Shown: positions 25,697 to 34,913 of the stretch, piece after piece
Layout of the letters: each line of letters begins with the position of its first letter
How positions within the stretch are numbered: the stretch's first letter is position 1
Source of the DNA: Natronosalvus halobius
GTDB lineage: Archaea > Halobacteriota > Halobacteria > Halobacteriales > Natrialbaceae
Assembly: GCF_024138145.1 (NCBI RefSeq)
Contig: NZ_CP099997.1
Span: 744,001-808,000 of the forward strand
Direction of reading: 5' to 3'
DNA length: 64,000 nucleotides
Position numbers and translations under genes: made by a program
The notes under the pieces: generated by a model
Database searches by the model: none
The model's input: only the letters and a program-made list of their open reading frames with translations
What the model was told of the DNA's origin: nothing

Positions 25697-27184
25697 TCAG
25701 CCGTGGCGCTCGAGCAGCGCCGCCGCGTGCTCGCCCCGACCCGTCCGTCGAAGGTGCTCGGCGTAGTCCTCGAGTGCGTCCCACGTATAGTACGGTCCCT
25801 TGCCGCGGAGGACCTGCCACATCGGATCGGTGACGGCGTTTTCGGCGCCGGGGTTGCCGCCCCGCTCGCCGCGAGCGGCCTCGAGCAGGCGGTCGTCGAT
25901 CCACTCCTGGAGCGTACTCAATCCGTCGCGGACGACGTCGGGATGCTCGTCGGCGAGATTCGTCGTCTCGTGCGGGTCGTGGGCCAGGTCGAACAGCATA
26001 AGATCATCGAGGTCGCTCTTGAGCGCGTCGTGGTAGGTCTTGATCAACAGCCAGTCGTCCCAGCGAACGGCCCGCTGACAGGCCCAGGTTCCCTGGCTGA
26101 GAACGAGGCGTTCGCGGCCACTTCCATCGTCCATTCCGCCGCCGGTGACCGATCCGGCGAACGACCGCCCGTCCCAGCCCTCGGGTACGTCACCGCCGAC
26201 GATGTCGACGAGCGTCGGTGGGAAGTCGAGCTGGTACCGAAACTCGTCGTCGACGCCAGGCTCGACATCGGGGCCGCGGACGATCAGCGGCACGTTACAG
26301 GTCGGCTCGTCGGCCGTCTGGTGGTCGCCGTAGACGTTGAGTTCGCCCAGGTTCTCCCCGTGGTCGGCGCTCACGACGACGAGCGTGTCCTCGAAGACGC
26401 CGGCGTCGCGCAGGAAGTCGAACAGCTTCCCGACGTGGTGATCCATGTAGTGGACGCCCACGTCGTAGCCGTCGACCATGGTCTCGAAGTCCTCGCGTGA
26501 GGCGACGTCCGGGGGCATCCTGGGCGCGTCTCGCTTGTCGCCCCAGCTACACAGGTCCTGTGCGCTCTGGGCGCCGGTGCCCTGGTAGTGGCGCTCGATC
26601 ACGTTCTCGGGCGGCCAGTCCGGGGCGGGGTCGTCCGCGAACGGATGGCCGTACTCGAGTGGCGTCGTGTACTCGGTGTGGGGGTCCCAGAAGTTGACGT
26701 GGAGGTACCAGTCGTCCTCGGCGGCGTGCTCGGCGAGCCAGTCGCGGGCGTATGGGTAGACTTCGTCGGCCCGCTCCGAACCGTTGCCGCCCGTGTCGTA
26801 GAGTTCGTCGAACCCCTCGACGACCTGCCAGGCGTCGTGGCGGGCGGGAAACGGGCTGATCATCGCCGTGTCCAGTCCCTGCTCGCCGAGAATCGAGGCG
26901 AGCGTTCGGAAGCGTCGCGGATAGCGTTCGCCGCGTGCGGGACCGTGCCGGCGTGGATCGGCGTTTAACCCGCCGTGATTGATCACGCCGGTGTGAATGC
27001 CGAATCGGCCGGTGTAGAACGCCGTTCTCGAGGGGAGACACGGTGCGTCGGACGCGTAGACGTTCGTGAACCGGCGCCCGTCGGCGGCGAGTTCGTCGAT
27101 GTTCGGTGACGTCTTCCGGTGGTAGCCGTAACACCCGAGGTGGTCGGGTCGCAGCGAATCGACGTCGATGTACAGTATCCGCAT
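25697..27184 (-). CDS. Type I (formylglycine) sulfatase, cytosolic
   Basis: Hydrolyses a sulfate ester, most likely on a sulfated sugar. Metal-binding Asp residues are in IDVDSLRPD (6-14) and the active-site motif CLPSR begins at Cys49 in DAPCLPSRTAFYTGR; this Cys must be converted to formylglycine. A further metal-site motif SADHGENLGE lies near the middle. The 495-residue chain ends in the usual C-terminal subdomain. No signal peptide is present, so desulfation would occur after import, unlike in Bacteroides glycosaminoglycan loci where sulfatases are exported. No formylglycine-generating enzyme is in the window. It is the last gene of a four-gene reverse-strand operon, 111 bases after the PLP enzyme. 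Confidence 0.92.
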   Translation of the reverse strand: MRILYIDVDSLRPDHLGCYGYHRKTSPNIDELAADGRRFTNVYASDAPCLPSRTAFYTGRFGIHTGVINHGGLNADPRRHGPARGERYPRRFRTLASILGEQGLDTAMISPFPARHDAWQVVEGFDELYDTGGNGSERADEVYPYARDWLAEHAAEDDWYLHVNFWDPHTEYTTPLEYGHPFADDPAPDWPPENVIERHYQGTGAQSAQDLCSWGDKRDAPRMPPDVASREDFETMVDGYDVGVHYMDHHVGKLFDFLRDAGVFEDTLVVVSADHGENLGELNVYGDHQTADEPTCNVPLIVRGPDVEPGVDDEFRYQLDFPPTLVDIVGGDVPEGWDGRSFAGSVTGGGMDDGSGRERLVLSQGTWACQRAVRWDDWLLIKTYHDALKSDLDDLMLFDLAHDPHETTNLADEHPDVVRDGLSTLQEWIDDRLLEAARGERGGNPGAENAVTDPMWQVLRGKGPYYTWDALEDYAEHLRRTGRGEHAAALLERHG

Positions 27185-27295
27185 GGGGAGAAATTCTCGT
27201 CCAGGAGAATAGGTGTTGTCGTCTGTGTTCGGATTGTCGTCCCCACGATAGCCATCTCGAGATCCCGACGAACGGTACCGTCCTCGAGACGGCGC

Positions 27296-28522
27296 CTACT
27301 CGCCCCCGGAACCGACGTGTGCGGCGATTCGCTCGATGACGTACTCTGCCTGGTCGTCCGGGAGACACCGCGGGTTGATCGTGAACTGGGACTGGTGGAC
27401 GTCGTCGGCGCCGACGAAGATTCGTGGGTTCTCCGCCCGAAGCCCCCCGACCAGCGACACGGTGTCGACCGGCGACCGCTCCTCGTCGACCGTCACGACG
27501 ACGCTCGTGACGGCGTCGGTCTTCCCGGCGTTGGCAAGAACGGCGTCGAGACAGTCGATCCCCTCGAGTTGGCCGGTGATCCGTTCGGCGCGGTCGTGCC
27601 ATTCGTCGAGTACCGCCTGGTCGTCCTGGTCGATGAACGCGTCCAGGGCGGCGATCAGTCCGGCCAGTTCCTCTTTGCCGACCTTCATCGATCGGCCGAT
27701 CCCCTGTCGGGGGACGCCAGGGAGGTCGTCGACGTCGACGAGGCTCTCGGGCGGGTCGTACACGGGCTCCGAGGCGTGCATGTCGAGGTGCTGGCGGGCG
27801 ACGGATGTGATCAGGTCCTCGCGGCCGGCGAGGATGCCCGACGACTGCGGCCCGCGGATCGCCTTCCCGCCGCTGAAAGCGACGAGGTCGGCGCCCTGTT
27901 CGACGAATTTCGAGAGGTTCTCGGTTGGCGGTAACTCGGCCGCTGCGTCGACGATGACTGGCACGTCGTGGTCGTGGGCGATCTCGACGACCGTCTCTAG
28001 CGGCGGTCGCGTATAGGGTTTCTCCATGTAGGCCACCGCGACCGTCTCGTCGGTGATCGCCGCCTCGATCTCCCACGGCTCGGTGTTTTCAGAGCCAGTT
28101 CCGAGGGTGTAGTCGTTCGCCCCCACGTCGACGATCTCGGCGCCGGCGACGCGTAGGGCGTGATCGTAGCCGTTTCGATGGGTCCGGGGCATCACGATCT
28201 CGCTCGGTACGCCCTCGGTGTCGGGCAACTGCGCCATGACCTCGAGGTCGTCGCCGGCGATGCACGCGGCCGCCGCCAGCGTGAGCGCGGAACTCGCGCC
28301 GTTGGTGACGTAGCCGGCGTCAGCCCCGGTCGCCTCCGCGATACGCTCGGAGGCGGCCGCCTGCAGGTCAGAGAGGCGGACGAACGCCTCCGCTGCGCGG
28401 TTCATCGCTTCGAGGGCTTCCTCCCGGATGAGCGTGCCGCCGATTCGCGTCTTGGTTCCGGTCGCGTTGACCACCGGCGGGACGCCGAGGTCGTCGTAGA
28501 TCGTATTCCCTTCGAGCGTCAT
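27296..28522 (-). CDS. SelA/DgaE-like PLP-dependent enzyme, candidate aminosugar-acid ammonia-lyase
   Basis: A fold-type I PLP enzyme of the branch containing selenocysteine synthase SelA and D-glucosaminate-6-phosphate ammonia-lyase DgaE. The cofactor Lys is K220 in FSGGKAIRGPQ and the ring-binding Asp is D192 in VIVDAAAELPP. The N-terminal VVNATGTKTRIGG is typical of the branch. Archaea make selenocysteine by the SepSecS route, so a SelA role is unlikely. DgaE-type chemistry would convert an amino-sugar acid into a 2-keto-3-deoxy acid and ammonia. The start codon overlaps the stop of the FAH-family gene (ATGA, 28519-28522), so the two are translationally coupled. The substrate is inferred from the operon. 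Confidence 0.82.
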   Translation of the reverse strand: MTLEGNTIYDDLGVPPVVNATGTKTRIGGTLIREEALEAMNRAAEAFVRLSDLQAAASERIAEATGADAGYVTNGASSALTLAAAACIAGDDLEVMAQLPDTEGVPSEIVMPRTHRNGYDHALRVAGAEIVDVGANDYTLGTGSENTEPWEIEAAITDETVAVAYMEKPYTRPPLETVVEIAHDHDVPVIVDAAAELPPTENLSKFVEQGADLVAFSGGKAIRGPQSSGILAGREDLITSVARQHLDMHASEPVYDPPESLVDVDDLPGVPRQGIGRSMKVGKEELAGLIAALDAFIDQDDQAVLDEWHDRAERITGQLEGIDCLDAVLANAGKTDAVTSVVVTVDEERSPVDTVSLVGGLRAENPRIFVGADDVHQSQFTINPRCLPDDQAEYVIERIAAHVGSGGE

Positions 28523-29253
28523 CGGGCGATCACCCGGTTCTCGAGGACGCCGACGCCCTCGAACTCGACCTCGACGACGTCGCCCTCGCTCAGTTCGTCT
28601 GGTCCGAAGGGCGTCCCGGTCGCGATCACGTCGCCTGGCTCGAGGGTGATGAGTTCGGAGATGTCTGAGACTAACTCCGGCACCGTGAAGATGAGGTGTT
28701 CACGCGTGCTCTCCTGTTTCGTCTCGCCGTTCAGGCGCAACTCGAGGGTGGCGTCGTCGGGCACTTCGTCCGGTGTGGCCACCACGGGCCCCATCGGGAG
28801 CGAGGCGTCGAAGGCCTTCCCGCGAACCCAGTTGCGCTCCTCGGCCTGGTCGTCCCGGTTCGAGACGTCGTTGAGGCAGGTGAAGCCCTCGACGACGTCC
28901 ATCGCCTCCTCGACTGAGACGTCGCGACACTGCTCGGCGATGACGACACCGAACTCGGCCTCGAACTCGACGCTCTCGCGTCCAGGAGGGAGTTCGATGG
29001 CGTCGCCGTGGGCAACGACGCAGTTGGGCGTCTTCAGGAAGAGTTCCGGGCGTTCCGGTCGGTCGTCGAAGCCGGACTCCCGGCGATGGTCCATGTACCC
29101 GCCAGCCTGGCAGATAATCTTCGTCGGTTCCGACGGCGGGAGGACGTCCACCTCGCCGGGGTCGTAGGTCTTGCCGTCGGCGACGATGCCGTCGTCGGTC
29201 CACTCGCCGCGTCGCGCGTAGCCAGTCTGGTCGCTGAATCGTACCGTTCGCAT
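28519..29253 (-). CDS. Fumarylacetoacetate hydrolase (FAH)-family protein
   Basis: FAH-family enzymes cleave, dehydrate or decarboxylate 2-keto or 2,4-diketo acids using a bound divalent metal. The metal-binding acidic residues lie in FEAEFGVVIAEQCRDV and in CLNDVSNRDDQ; the later W..GKAFDASLPMGP block is a family hallmark. The N-terminus SDQTGYARRGEW and length of 244 residues match the FAHD1/HpcE-type single-domain forms. Haloarchaea use FAH-family dehydratases in non-phosphorylating sugar-acid pathways, which fits this operon, but the present protein looks closer to the FAHD1 branch. Start taken at the ATG at 29253 (ten residues shorter than the longest frame). It follows the amidohydrolase by 73 bases and overlaps the PLP enzyme. 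Confidence 0.87.
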   Translation of the reverse strand: MRTVRFSDQTGYARRGEWTDDGIVADGKTYDPGEVDVLPPSEPTKIICQAGGYMDHRRESGFDDRPERPELFLKTPNCVVAHGDAIELPPGRESVEFEAEFGVVIAEQCRDVSVEEAMDVVEGFTCLNDVSNRDDQAEERNWVRGKAFDASLPMGPVVATPDEVPDDATLELRLNGETKQESTREHLIFTVPELVSDISELITLEPGDVIATGTPFGPDELSEGDVVEVEFEGVGVLENRVIAR

Positions 29254-29326
29254 TGTTACTCGAGCATTCCCGCGGACCACCAACGTTCTTTCGATCCCGC
29301 CAGTAATCGGCCGGTCGAACCAGTAC

Positions 29327-30925
29327 TCAGGCCCGAATCGCGCCGCCGGGGCGGGCGCCGGTGTCCTCGCCCTCGCGAACGATCGGCGTCCCGTCGACCA
29401 CGACGTGCTCGATCCCGAGCGGGTACTGCTCCGGATCGTCGAACGTCGCGCGGTCGTCGACCACCGCCGGATCGAAGACGACCAGGTCCGCGTCGAGGCC
29501 CGGACGGAGCACGCCCTTCGAATCGAGTCCCATCGCTCGAGCGGGGAGCGACGTCATCGATCGGACGGCTTCCTCGAGCGACAGGAGGTTCTCCTGGCGG
29601 ACGTATTTCGCCAAGATTCGGGGAAAGGAGCCGTAGACCCGGGGGTGGGGACGGGCCCCGAACAGGCCGTCAGTGCCAACCATGACGCGCTCGCTCTGCA
29701 TGATCGTTCGGACGTCCTCCTCGATCAGCCCATGGGCGATCATCGACGCCTCGAAGTCCTCCGCGAGCAGGACGTCACAGAGGACGTCGATCGGCGTGCT
29801 GTCGCGCTCGGTCGCGATGGTCGCGATGTCGCGTCCACCCTCCTCGCCGAACGCCTCGGAGGTGAGGTTCGTCACCTCGATGCGGTCCCAGCCGGTCTTG
29901 CCGCCGACGTTCTCCCAGCCGTCGATGCGCCACTCCTCGATGTCACGCCGAATCTCCTCGCGCTGGTCGGGATCCGAGAGCGTCTCGCGAAGGGCGTCGG
30001 CGTCGCCCGATTGCACCCACGGCGGCAACAGCGACGTCAGCATGCTGCTCCCCGCGGTGTAGGGGTACTGGTCTGCGGTGACGTCGATACCGCGCTCGCG
30101 GGCGATTTCGACCTGTGCGAGCAGGCGATCGGCCTTTCCCTGCTGTTCGCTGCCGGTAACTTTGAAGTGCGAAATATGGAGCGGAATGCCGTGTTCGGCG
30201 CCGATGTCGACGAACTCGTCGAGCGCCTCCCAGATCCAGCGGCCCTCGCTGCGGATGTGGGCGACGAACGGCCGCCCGTAGGGGGCGAGTTCGGCCGCGA
30301 GTCGGGACACCTCCTCGGTCTCCGAGTACACCTGGGGCGTGTACACGAGCCCCGTCGAGAAGCCGATAGCCCCGTCCTCGAGTCCCTCGCGGACGAGCGA
30401 CGCCATCTCCTCGAGTTCGTCGTCAGTCGGCTGGACGTCGTCCATGCCGAGTACGTCGTAGCGGGCGGTACCGTGGCCGACCAGCGTCGCGACGTTCGGC
30501 GCAATGTTCGCGTCGTCGACCGCGTCGAGGTACTCGCCGAGGGAGTTCCACGACCACTCGCGCTCGAGTCTCCCCGCGAGGCCGCTGAGGTACTCCTGCC
30601 ACGGACCGATCCCCTCCTCGCGGTAGAGCGGGGCCATCGAGAACCCGTCCTGGCCGAGGATCTCGGTGGTGATTCCCTGCCGGGTCTTCGGGGCAAGAGA
30701 GGGGTCGGCGAATAGCTCGAGGTCGGAGTGGGAGTGGGCGTCGATGAAACCCGGGCAGACGACGCTCCCGTCGGCGTCGAGACGCGTGTCGGCGTCGAGG
30801 CCGTGGTCGGGGGCCGTCGCGATTCGGTCGATGCGACCGTCGACGACGCCGACCGCGCCGCGGATCCAGGGCGCACCAGTGCCGTCGACGATCCGGGCGT
30901 TCTCGACGAGTAAATCGAGGGTCAT
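29327..30925 (-). CDS. N-acyl-D-amino-acid deacylase-family amidohydrolase, candidate N-acetyl-aminosugar-acid deacetylase
   Basis: A metal-dependent amidohydrolase of the D-aminoacylase subgroup, 532 residues from the ATG at 30925 (a GTG two codons upstream is possible). The metal-site HxH is H64 and H66 in FIDAHSHSDLE. The later blocks FVAHIRSEG, GIPLHISHFKVTG, YPYTAGSSML and MVGTDGLFG with PRVYGSFPRIL are strong family markers. Where characterised D-aminoacylases have a metal-binding Cys (GxCGxS), this protein has Asp in ILGQDGFSMAP. It is the first gene of the operon followed by FAH-family, PLP and sulfatase genes. That suggests an N-acyl amino-sugar acid rather than a D-amino acid as substrate; this is inference. 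Confidence 0.85.
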   Translation of the reverse strand: MTLDLLVENARIVDGTGAPWIRGAVGVVDGRIDRIATAPDHGLDADTRLDADGSVVCPGFIDAHSHSDLELFADPSLAPKTRQGITTEILGQDGFSMAPLYREEGIGPWQEYLSGLAGRLEREWSWNSLGEYLDAVDDANIAPNVATLVGHGTARYDVLGMDDVQPTDDELEEMASLVREGLEDGAIGFSTGLVYTPQVYSETEEVSRLAAELAPYGRPFVAHIRSEGRWIWEALDEFVDIGAEHGIPLHISHFKVTGSEQQGKADRLLAQVEIARERGIDVTADQYPYTAGSSMLTSLLPPWVQSGDADALRETLSDPDQREEIRRDIEEWRIDGWENVGGKTGWDRIEVTNLTSEAFGEEGGRDIATIATERDSTPIDVLCDVLLAEDFEASMIAHGLIEEDVRTIMQSERVMVGTDGLFGARPHPRVYGSFPRILAKYVRQENLLSLEEAVRSMTSLPARAMGLDSKGVLRPGLDADLVVFDPAVVDDRATFDDPEQYPLGIEHVVVDGTPIVREGEDTGARPGGAIRA

Positions 30926-31093
30926 GCTCACCCAATTCGCGGCCCGTGTCCTAAATCCACCGCTCGAGGTGGCTCCCTGGCGTACTGAACTGCGATCGGC
31001 GAGTCCGTTGATTTCGTCGTCGAGCCGATAAGTTCACCGAATTCGCGTCTACGTTTTCGTAATCACGGAGAAATGTATGCTCGACACGAAAAT

Positions 31094-31100
31094 CTATTTA
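31094..31100 (+). promoter_or_regulatory. TATA box for second lyase gene
   Basis: CTATTTA centred about 28 bases before the ATG at 31125 supports that codon as leaderless start of the second lyase. Confidence 0.6.
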
Positions 31101-31124
31101 TCCTGTGAGTGGGAGTGTTATTTG

Positions 31125-34100
31125 ATGCCACAGCGCAAGCAACGCGAGCGCGGCGATAGTCGTACGGAAGACGACCAGCACTGGCGGGTCGGCGACCTGA
31201 GTGTGGTTCGTGACTTCTCGACGAATCCAAACCTTTCGCGGCGATCCGTGCTGGCCGCGACCGGCGCGGGACTGCTCGCCGGGATGTCCACGACGGGCGG
31301 CGCCGCCGCGGCGGAAGACGACGAGCGATACCACCTCAAAACGCGACCAACGATGTGGACCGAGGTGATGCGGGCGAACGCACAGCGAAACATCGACCGC
31401 TACGACTGGGCGGCGGGCCAGCGCGACAACGCCGTCGAGTCGGCCGACAGCTACCTCGAGAAGTACGGCCCCGACCTCGATAGTTTCTGGAACCTCGTTA
31501 CGTCCCAGCAGGTCCCTCGCGGTGGCGGACTCTCGAACGAGCGACACATTCTCGGCGGCGACAGCGACCCCGGCACCGACCGCCTCTGGAAGATAGAGAC
31601 GAACGTCGACGACCCCCACGGCGACGGGACGTTGACGGTGCCGACGAACGACTTCGGCGCCTACCGCGAGAGCGGCCTGAACGACCGGGGAATGTTCGAC
31701 CCCGATCTCGCCGACGACTCGTTGCTGGTCAACGAGGAACACCCCGAGATGGGCGAGGGCTGGGGCGTCGACGACGGCTGGGGATGGATCGACGAGAACG
31801 ACGACCTCGGGATGGGCGAGGGCAATCGGTGGAACTTCGTCGCCTACTACAACCACTGGTTCGTCTGGCGCCCCGGCGGAATTCGTCGGATTCTTGACGC
31901 GCTGGTCGACGCCTATCTGCTCACTGAGGAATCGGAGTACGCGGTCGCGGGACTGGTACTCATGGATCGGATCGCGGACGTCTACCCCGAGATGACGATC
32001 GCGGACTACCAGCAGAACGCACACGGCTTCTGGAACAGCCACGGCGGCCGTCAGACCGGGCGCATCATCGGTTCACACTGGGAGGGGAACCTCGCCCGGA
32101 ACCTGTTGGTCGCCTACGACGCGTTCTTCCCCGCGCTCGACGATCCAGCGGTCGCGGACGAAGTCGTGAGCTTCCTGGACGGGAAGACCGACGAGTACCC
32201 CGGACTGGACGACAAGGATGCGGTCGCGCGCATCCGGGAAAACATCGAGGAGAACTACGTCAAGGAGATCTTTCCGGCCGCGAAGGCCTCCCAGATCGCG
32301 CCTGCACGCGGTCAATTGTCGGCACTCGCGATTTCGGCCCGGGTGCTCGACGATACGCGCGAGAACGGCTATACGCGTGAGGCCATCGAGTGGATCTTCC
32401 AGCCCGGGAACGAGTACTTCGACGGCGACGTCTGGAACGAAGAACCCGAGAACTGGTACACGACGGGTGGAAACGTGCTCGCCCCGATCGTCGACCAGTG
32501 TGACCGCGACGGCTACTGGCACGAGGGCTCACTCGGCTACAACCGGATCCAGATGTCCTCGATCCTGCAGGTCGCCCAGAACTTACAGGGGTACGACGGG
32601 TTCGACGGCGCGGACCTCTACCAGCATCCGAAGTTCCAGAGCGCGCTCAAGATCAACTCTGACCTCCTCCTCCTGGACGAGTTTTCACCAGCGCTCGGGG
32701 ACACCCACCACCCGGCAGGTAACGAGATGAGCCAGAGTGGCATCTCAGACGGCTACGAGGTGACGGACGATTCCCGCTTTGCGCAGCTGTGGCACTACTC
32801 GAACGGCTACTCGACGGCCGGAATCAGGGGTTCCATCTACGATGCCGATCCCGAGGGACTCGCCGAGGAGATCCAGTCGATCGTCGACGCCGAGGGGCCA
32901 CTCGACCTGCCGAGCCAGAACCTCGCTGGCTTTGGCTTCGCGGCGCTCCGGGATGGTGAGAACTACACGACCGAATCCTTCGGGGTGACCTACGACACAT
33001 CCGACCTGTTCGCCGAGGCCTCCGCGCCGATCAACGACAGCTTCGATGAGGCGATTCAGTTCGAAGCCAGCCAGGCGGGCGAGTGGTGGACCTTCGAGTT
33101 CGACGTCGCAGACGCCGACGAGTACGAACTCGAGCTCGAGACGCTGTTCGTGAGTACCTACGGTATCTACGACCTGTCCGTCAACGGCGAGTACGTCGAC
33201 ACCATCGACTTCATGGCCGACGGCGGCGGTCGAGACACTATCTCGTACTTGCTCGAATTACCCGCGGGAACCAATACGATGCGCTTCGAGTGTGTCGGCC
33301 AGAACGACGACTCGGGCGGGTACAAGATGGCGTTGTACTACCTGACGTTGCTCGATGAGGCGGATCGAGAGCGCCGAGACGCGGCCGAACTGGGGAATGC
33401 GAAGCGCGCGTTCTGGATGTATTACGGCCGCAACGGAATCGGCGGCGGTGGAACCCCCCACGCCCACCGCGACACGCTACAGATCGGCGTCGCGGCCCAC
33501 GAGATGGAACTCTCGCGCGACCTCGGCTACCCCGAGAATACTGGCTCCCACCCGCCCCGGCAGTTCTTCACGGACAACACGATCAGCCACAACACGGTCG
33601 TGGTCAACGAGCGCGGCCAGGATCACCACTGGGTCGGCACCCCTCGACACTTCGAGGGTGAGGACGAGCGGGTGAACCTGATCGACGTCGAGGCGCCCCA
33701 CGTCTACGAGGAAGCCGACGAGTACCGACGAACGACCGCGTCGATCACCGTCGACGAGGAACACTCCTACGCCGTGGACTTCTTCCGCGTCACCGGCGGC
33801 GACGACCACCGCTACGGCTTCCACACGACGAAAGCCGACCTCGCCACCGAGGGTCTCGACCTCGAGGCCCAGGACGGCGGGACGTTAGCCGGCGAGGGCG
33901 TGCCGTACGCCGACTCGGCGTACGACGGGGCGCGGTCGCCGGACTCGCGGGGGTCCGGGCTCAACTACTTCGACCAGGTCGAGCGCGACGACGACCCCGC
34001 GAGCCGGGTCGTCCTGGACTGGGACGTCGAGGACCACTTCAACCAGCGCGACGACGACGCCGACGGTGTCCACCTCCGACTCACGTCGTTCGGTGACTTC

Positions 34101-34898
34101 GACGACGTCGAACTGGCCAACGGCTATCCACCGAACAGCTCCGGCGGCGCCGCGCCAGAGGACAGCCTCAGATACGCCTTCCTCAACCGGCGTGGATCGA
34201 ACCTCGAGACGACGTACACCTCCGTAATCGAACACTACGACGGCGACCGGGTCGTCGAGTCGATCGAGGAAGTTCCGGTCTCGGGCGGGCCGGGCCACGC
34301 CGTCAAGATCGACCTCGTAAACGGGCGCACCGACTACGCCGTCTGTTCGTTCGAGAAAACCGACACGCTGACTGTCGACGACACGTTCGAGTTCAAGGGC
34401 TTCTTCGGCCTTTACTCGGTCGAAGACGGCGAACCCGAGTACGCCTACGTCCAGGACGGGACGCGGCTCGAGCCTCTCGACGACTCGCCGTTGATCCAGG
34501 AGGCCGAGGGGTTCGTCCGGGGCTCCGTCGAGGACTTCACCCGGGAGATGAGTCTCGAGAACGAGCTCACGATCCGAATTGCCGCCGATACGGGCCTCCT
34601 CGAGCGCCACACCGGGTTCGTCTACGTCGACAACGACCAGCGCGACCCCTGGCGGGGCGAACCCGACCCGGAGAACCCGATCCTCGGTCGTGACCAGCGT
34701 GGCCGAGGGAACGGTTCCTACCCGATTGAGGCCCTGGAGGACGGGCGCGGAAACCTGATGACGGTCGACGTCGGCGAGAAGACCTTCACCCGTGATTTCG
34801 TCGACCCAGACCAGCTCGAGGACGGCGGGTACAACTACATTATCGAGGAAGGCGACGACGTTCGGATTCCGCTGACGTCGGTGTGGTCGCGGGAGTAG
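31125..34898 (+). CDS. Tat-secreted heparinase II/III-type polysaccharide lyase with inserted beta-sandwich (copy 2)
   Basis: Paralogue of the lyase at 18403-22128 with the same organisation over 1257 residues: twin-arginine signal (SRRSVLAATGAG, about 41-52), alpha/alpha toroid, start of the beta-sheet domain (AALRDGENY), inserted CBM-like module (GEWWTFEFDVADADEYELEL region through YLTLLDEAD), then FWMYYGRNG, HAHRDTL (His779, His781) and SHNTVVVN. The catalytic-loop residues differ between copies (HAHRD here, HNHGD in copy 1), so substrate or linkage preference may differ. Compared with copy 1 the protein is similar along its whole length, with a nearly identical nucleotide tract at 31638-31702. 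Downstream are two tandem repeat arrays. Extracellular endo- or exolyase is inferred; polymer unknown. Confidence 0.8.
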   Translation: MPQRKQRERGDSRTEDDQHWRVGDLSVVRDFSTNPNLSRRSVLAATGAGLLAGMSTTGGAAAAEDDERYHLKTRPTMWTEVMRANAQRNIDRYDWAAGQRDNAVESADSYLEKYGPDLDSFWNLVTSQQVPRGGGLSNERHILGGDSDPGTDRLWKIETNVDDPHGDGTLTVPTNDFGAYRESGLNDRGMFDPDLADDSLLVNEEHPEMGEGWGVDDGWGWIDENDDLGMGEGNRWNFVAYYNHWFVWRPGGIRRILDALVDAYLLTEESEYAVAGLVLMDRIADVYPEMTIADYQQNAHGFWNSHGGRQTGRIIGSHWEGNLARNLLVAYDAFFPALDDPAVADEVVSFLDGKTDEYPGLDDKDAVARIRENIEENYVKEIFPAAKASQIAPARGQLSALAISARVLDDTRENGYTREAIEWIFQPGNEYFDGDVWNEEPENWYTTGGNVLAPIVDQCDRDGYWHEGSLGYNRIQMSSILQVAQNLQGYDGFDGADLYQHPKFQSALKINSDLLLLDEFSPALGDTHHPAGNEMSQSGISDGYEVTDDSRFAQLWHYSNGYSTAGIRGSIYDADPEGLAEEIQSIVDAEGPLDLPSQNLAGFGFAALRDGENYTTESFGVTYDTSDLFAEASAPINDSFDEAIQFEASQAGEWWTFEFDVADADEYELELETLFVSTYGIYDLSVNGEYVDTIDFMADGGGRDTISYLLELPAGTNTMRFECVGQNDDSGGYKMALYYLTLLDEADRERRDAAELGNAKRAFWMYYGRNGIGGGGTPHAHRDTLQIGVAAHEMELSRDLGYPENTGSHPPRQFFTDNTISHNTVVVNERGQDHHWVGTPRHFEGEDERVNLIDVEAPHVYEEADEYRRTTASITVDEEHSYAVDFFRVTGGDDHRYGFHTTKADLATEGLDLEAQDGGTLAGEGVPYADSAYDGARSPDSRGSGLNYFDQVERDDDPASRVVLDWDVEDHFNQRDDDADGVHLRLTSFGDFDDVELANGYPPNSSGGAAPEDSLRYAFLNRRGSNLETTYTSVIEHYDGDRVVESIEEVPVSGGPGHAVKIDLVNGRTDYAVCSFEKTDTLTVDDTFEFKGFFGLYSVEDGEPEYAYVQDGTRLEPLDDSPLIQEAEGFVRGSVEDFTREMSLENELTIRIAADTGLLERHTGFVYVDNDQRDPWRGEPDPENPILGRDQRGRGNGSYPIEALEDGRGNLMTVDVGEKTFTRDFVDPDQLEDGGYNYIIEEGDDVRIPLTSVWSRE

Positions 34899-34913
34899 GC
34901 GGTCGCAGTACCC

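Noticed and set aside
27296-28522. Selenocysteine synthase (SelA) function
   Set aside because: Archaea make selenocysteine through PSTK and SepSecS. No selenocysteine tRNA is present in the window. Operon context points to a sugar-acid lyase.
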